Positions 6,475 through 8,617 of a DNA stretch of 8,617 bases are shown here, in pieces (within the stretch, counting starts at the first letter, position 1; every line of letters starts with the position of its first letter). This DNA is from Bacteroidota bacterium (GTDB lineage Bacteria; Bacteroidota; Ignavibacteria; SZUA-365): assembly GCA_023432805.1 (NCBI GenBank), contig JAEYUG010000005.1, forward strand, positions 1 through 8,617. Direction: 5' to 3'. The translations under genes and the position numbers were made by a program. The notes under the pieces are model-generated. The model made no database searches. It was not told the DNA's origin and saw only the letters and a list, made by a program, of their open reading frames with translations.

Positions 6475-8118
6475 TCAATGACGGACGAGGGCGTCCGTCC
6501 TCCCAAGGCGGAGGGATTTCCAGGACTCGTATGCGACGATGAGTCCGAGGATCATGAGCACGATCGAGATGACGAGCAGCAGCCACTGTCCCCGCGGGAA
6601 GTACAGCCAGAACACCTGGTAGACAAGGGCGGCCTCGGTGACGACGAGCATGAAGATCGCCGGCAGCAGGGTGTACAGGCGCGGCCGCTTGAAACCCGCC
6701 CAGTAGGCGGTGACCACGAACAATGCGAGTGCTGCGATGAGCTGGTTCGATGATCCGAACACCGGCCAGAGTGCCTTGTAGCCGTCGTTGAGGCAGAGCA
6801 GCAGTGCGATGACGAGTCCCCCTGCCGCGGCGAGATACCGGTTGCTGAACACGCCGCCATAGCGGATGCCGAGTGTTTCCTGCACGATGTAGCGGCTCAG
6901 ACGCACGGTCGTGTCGAGGGTGGTGAGGATGAAGGCGTTGATCATCAGGATGCCGAACGACATGCCGACGGCGACGGGGATTCCGACGGCTGCGGCGGCA
7001 TTGCCGAGGGCGGCACCGAACACGATGTTGGCGCTGCGATGGAGGAGTTCCTGAAATCCTGTCGCTGGGTCTGATCCATTCCACACGAGCAATCCCGCCA
7101 CCATGGTGATGACGAGGATGCCGAGGACGCTTTCGGTGAGCATGGAACCGAAGGCGACGAAGCGGCCTTCCTTCTCGGTGCGGAGTTGTTTGGCGGTGGT
7201 GCCGCTGGCGACGATGGAGTGGAAGCCCGAGACTGCGCCGCAGGCGACGGTGATGAAGAGCATGGGGAAGAGGGGTTCGCCCGAACCGCTGATGAAGGAG
7301 CCGAGCCAGGCGGGGGCGTTGATGTCGGGCTGTGCCACGAACATGCCGATGAGACCCAGCGCCATGCCCCCGATGAGGACGTAGACGGAGATGTAGTCCC
7401 GCGGCTGCAGCAGCGCCCAGACGGGGAGCGTGGCGGCAATGAACGCGTAGAGCACGATGAGCACGAGCCAGAATTCGTAGGAGGCGTGGATCGGCAACTC
7501 GTAGCCGAGGAGGATGGCGCCGAAGAGCAGGAGCAGTGCGATCACGGTTCCGAGGGCGAGATGCAGGCCTCGGCGGTAGACGGCGTATCCGAAGAGGACG
7601 GCGATCGCGATGACACTGAAGGTGGGCACGACGATGGTCGGCGCCTCGACGAGGGTGCGTGCAGTGAGATCGGCGAAGACGGCCTGGACGAGGACGAGCA
7701 GGAGCCAGGCAAAGATGGCGAAGAGGGTGCGCGCGGTGGGGGAGACGGCGGTTGCGGCGATCTCGGTGATGGAGGTGCCGCGGCTACGCACCGAGGCCAT
7801 GAGGGATGTGTAGTCGTGGACGGCGCCCATGAATACGGCGCCGAGGAGCAGCCAGAGCAGTGCGGGAAGCCATCCGAACATGGAGAGCGCGAGAATGGGT
7901 CCGACAATGGGACCGGCGCCTGCGATGGACGAGAAGTGGTGGCCGAAGAGGACCATCGGGTGGGTCGGGACGTAGTCCTGCCCGTCGTACTCGGTTTTCG
8001 AGGGGGTGTCGATGCCGGGGTCGGTGTGGATCACGCGGCGGTCGATGATGCGGCCGTACCAGAAGTACGCGAAGACCAGCCAGGCGATTCCGAACAGCAG
8101 CAGCAATGTGGCATTCAT
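6475..8118 (-). CDS. cstA: Carbon starvation protein CstA, peptide/pyruvate-type transporter
   Basis: 547 residues from the ATG at 8118 (MNATLLLLFGIAWLVFAYFW). A longer in-frame start at 8301 would only translate palindromes and was rejected. The protein is a polytopic inner-membrane carrier, with well over ten hydrophobic segments. Family signatures are GHHFSSIAGAGPIVGP (59-74), QPRDY (238-242), SGFHSIVASGTTAKQL (297-312) and WPVFGSSNQLIAALAL (451-466). E. coli CstA and its paralogue BtsT take up peptides and/or pyruvate, and the former is induced on carbon limitation. The length fits shorter CstA forms. The natural C-terminus is near YESWKSLRL; the rest is translated from a type 1 palindrome. 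A TATATTG box lies about 26 nt upstream of the start. The gene is flanked by type 2 inverted palindrome groups on both sides. No adjacent two-component or other regulator is visible. Confidence 0.95.
   Translation of the reverse strand: MNATLLLLFGIAWLVFAYFWYGRIIDRRVIHTDPGIDTPSKTEYDGQDYVPTHPMVLFGHHFSSIAGAGPIVGPILALSMFGWLPALLWLLLGAVFMGAVHDYTSLMASVRSRGTSITEIAATAVSPTARTLFAIFAWLLLVLVQAVFADLTARTLVEAPTIVVPTFSVIAIAVLFGYAVYRRGLHLALGTVIALLLLFGAILLGYELPIHASYEFWLVLIVLYAFIAATLPVWALLQPRDYISVYVLIGGMALGLIGMFVAQPDINAPAWLGSFISGSGEPLFPMLFITVACGAVSGFHSIVASGTTAKQLRTEKEGRFVAFGSMLTESVLGILVITMVAGLLVWNGSDPATGFQELLHRSANIVFGAALGNAAAAVGIPVAVGMSFGILMINAFILTTLDTTVRLSRYIVQETLGIRYGGVFSNRYLAAAGGLVIALLLCLNDGYKALWPVFGSSNQLIAALALFVVTAYWAGFKRPRLYTLLPAIFMLVVTEAALVYQVFWLYFPRGQWLLLVISIVLMILGLIVAYESWKSLRLGRTDALVRH
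6480..6504 (-). repeat. Single type 1 REP inside the cstA 3' end
   Basis: One perfect type 1 palindrome (6480-6499) with the complement of the GGGAG foot just after it (6500-6504). It reads forward on the - strand, the same sense as cstA. The last nine residues of CstA, GRTDALVRH, are encoded here, and the stop codon follows immediately at 6475-6477. Confidence 0.88.
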
Positions 8119-8143
8119 GGGCGTGCGATTCGATGTGACCCCG

Positions 8144-8150
8144 CAATATA
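8144..8150 (-). promoter_or_regulatory. Putative -7 promoter box of cstA
   Basis: On the - strand the sequence reads GTTGTATATTGCGG. TATATTG (8150 down to 8144) approximates TAnnTTTG and leaves a leader of roughly 20 nt before the ATG at 8118. It lies between the type 2 array and the gene. The same TATATT core stands at 2636 and 8308. Confidence 0.45.
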
Positions 8151-8165
8151 CAACGGGCGGTGAAA

Positions 8166-8296
8166 GGTCGGTGGACGTCCTCGTCCACCAGAAAGGTCGG
8201 TGGACGTCCTCGTCCACCAGAAAGGTCGGTGGACGTCCTCGTCCACCATGACCCACTGACCATCCGTCAAGAGTGGACGCGGACGTCCACCCTCCC
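8166..8296 (+). repeat. Type 2 REP tandem array plus inverted copy, upstream of cstA
   Basis: Three forward copies (8170-8189, 8199-8218, 8228-8247; stem GGTGGACG, loop TCCT) are each preceded by GGTC and spaced exactly 29 bp. A 24-nt linker with a CATCCGTCAA core follows, then a reverse copy at 8273-8290 with loop CGGA. The reverse copy has a type 1-like foot (CTCCC on the + strand at 8292-8296, complement GGGAG), so it is a mixed element. The array occupies most of the divergent gap between cstA and the gene at 8348. Confidence 0.88.
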
Positions 8297-8307
8297 TTCA
8301 AAAGCCG

Positions 8308-8315
8308 TATATTGG
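8308..8315 (+). promoter_or_regulatory. Putative -7 promoter box for the gene at 8348
   Basis: TATATTGG matches TAnnTTTG at seven of eight positions. Initiation a few bases downstream would leave a leader of about 28 nt that contains the ribosome-binding site at 8337. It starts 12 bases after the palindrome group. A -33 element is not obvious. Confidence 0.5.
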
Positions 8316-8336
8316 AGGTGAATATCTCTCATCAGC

Positions 8337-8341
8337 GGAGG
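8337..8341 (+). promoter_or_regulatory. Shine-Dalgarno site fixing the start at 8348
   Basis: GGAGG followed by six bases and then ATG at 8348. This is the only strong Shine-Dalgarno sequence at a gene start in the window; the other starts have weak or no complementarity, as is common in Bacteroidota. It makes the start call firm. Confidence 0.75.
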
Positions 8342-8347
8342 TCCGGC

Positions 8348-8617
8348 ATGCATCGCATCATGATTGCTGTACTTGCCCTCGTGCTCGCGCTCGGCGCCGG
8401 CACATGCCTCCTCGCCCAGCAGGTGCACACCGCGGGCGACGAGGTCTGCCTCACGATCACCATGCGCGACGCGAACGGGAATCTGCGTCGCGACTGGAAC
8501 ACCACCGGTATCGAAAGCAGCGTCCTGCTGCACACACCGGCAGCACACTCAGCCAACACCGACACGAGCGCGCGGTCGTGGAGCGCCGACCCCGACGCGT
8601 TCAGCTGGAGCCGCATC
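8348..8617 (+). CDS. Secreted protein, N-terminal fragment (runs off window)
   Basis: Ninety codons are open from the ATG at 8348 to the window edge. The first 24 or so residues (MHRIMIAVLALVLALGAGTC and on to LLAQ) form a signal peptide, with likely cleavage after LLA. There is a Cys near position 20, but the residue before it is Thr, which does not fit a lipobox well. The mature part is polar, Ser/Thr/Asp-rich and compatible with an extracellular beta-rich protein. No family is recognised. Given the neighbouring type IX cargo, this may be another one, but a sorting domain would lie beyond the window. Confidence 0.78.
   Translation, partial: MHRIMIAVLALVLALGAGTCLLAQQVHTAGDEVCLTITMRDANGNLRRDWNTTGIESSVLLHTPAAHSANTDTSARSWSADPDAFSWSRI

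Noticed and set aside
8119..8301. 61-residue N-terminal extension of CstA
   Set aside because: It is translated from type 2 palindromes and the promoter region; the family start MNATLLL at 8118 fits CstA and follows the TATATTG box.

Overview
The window is GC-rich DNA from what looks like a member of the Bacteroidota/Chlorobi assemblage, possibly an Ignavibacteria- or Kapabacteria-like lineage. The evidence is a long secreted protein with a type A C-terminal sorting domain of the type IX secretion system, an OmpA-like envelope protein, and TAnnTT-type promoter boxes. The taxonomic call is inference; no rRNA marker is present.

Layout. 2-532 (+) is the 3' part of an OmpA-family peptidoglycan-binding protein whose N-terminal side is an SGRDG pentapeptide repeat. 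559-1836 (+) is a membrane-anchored calcineurin-like metallophosphoesterase. 1718-2425 (-) is a REP-associated tyrosine transposase (RAYT), convergent with the phosphoesterase and overlapping its 3' end. 2647-5907 (+) is a secreted protein of eight Cys-containing repeats of about 120 residues plus the sorting domain. 5988-6344 (+) is a small protein of unknown function. 6475-8118 (-) is a CstA carbon-starvation transporter. 8348 to the window end (+) is the start of a secreted protein.

The unifying feature is a dense set of short palindromes. Every gap between genes except the 26-bp one at 533-558 carries them. There are two families with the same plan: a conserved 5' foot, an 8-bp stem, a 4-nt loop, then the 3' stem. 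Type 1 has stem GACGGACG, loop CCCT and foot GGAG, with ten copies identical over 20 bp. Type 2 has stem GGTGGACG, loop usually TCCT and foot GGTC. The stems differ at two positions, and both differences are compensated on the other arm. Type 1 arrays lie on both sides of the RAYT gene in inverted orientation, as in a RAYT/REP element. Type 2 elements form inverted pairs on both sides of cstA, with a shared linker. One locus (5909-5969) looks like a type 1 element inserted into the loop of a type 2 element.

The palindromes also enter proteins. The C-termini of the phosphoesterase, the RAYT and CstA are all translated from type 1 elements. The 27-bp spacing and stop-free reading in most frames make this tolerable, much as with Rickettsia palindromic elements. 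The best candidate for something undescribed here is this two-family, hairpin-conserving, partly protein-coding REP system with its resident RAYT. The other genes look like ordinary envelope, secretion and transport functions.
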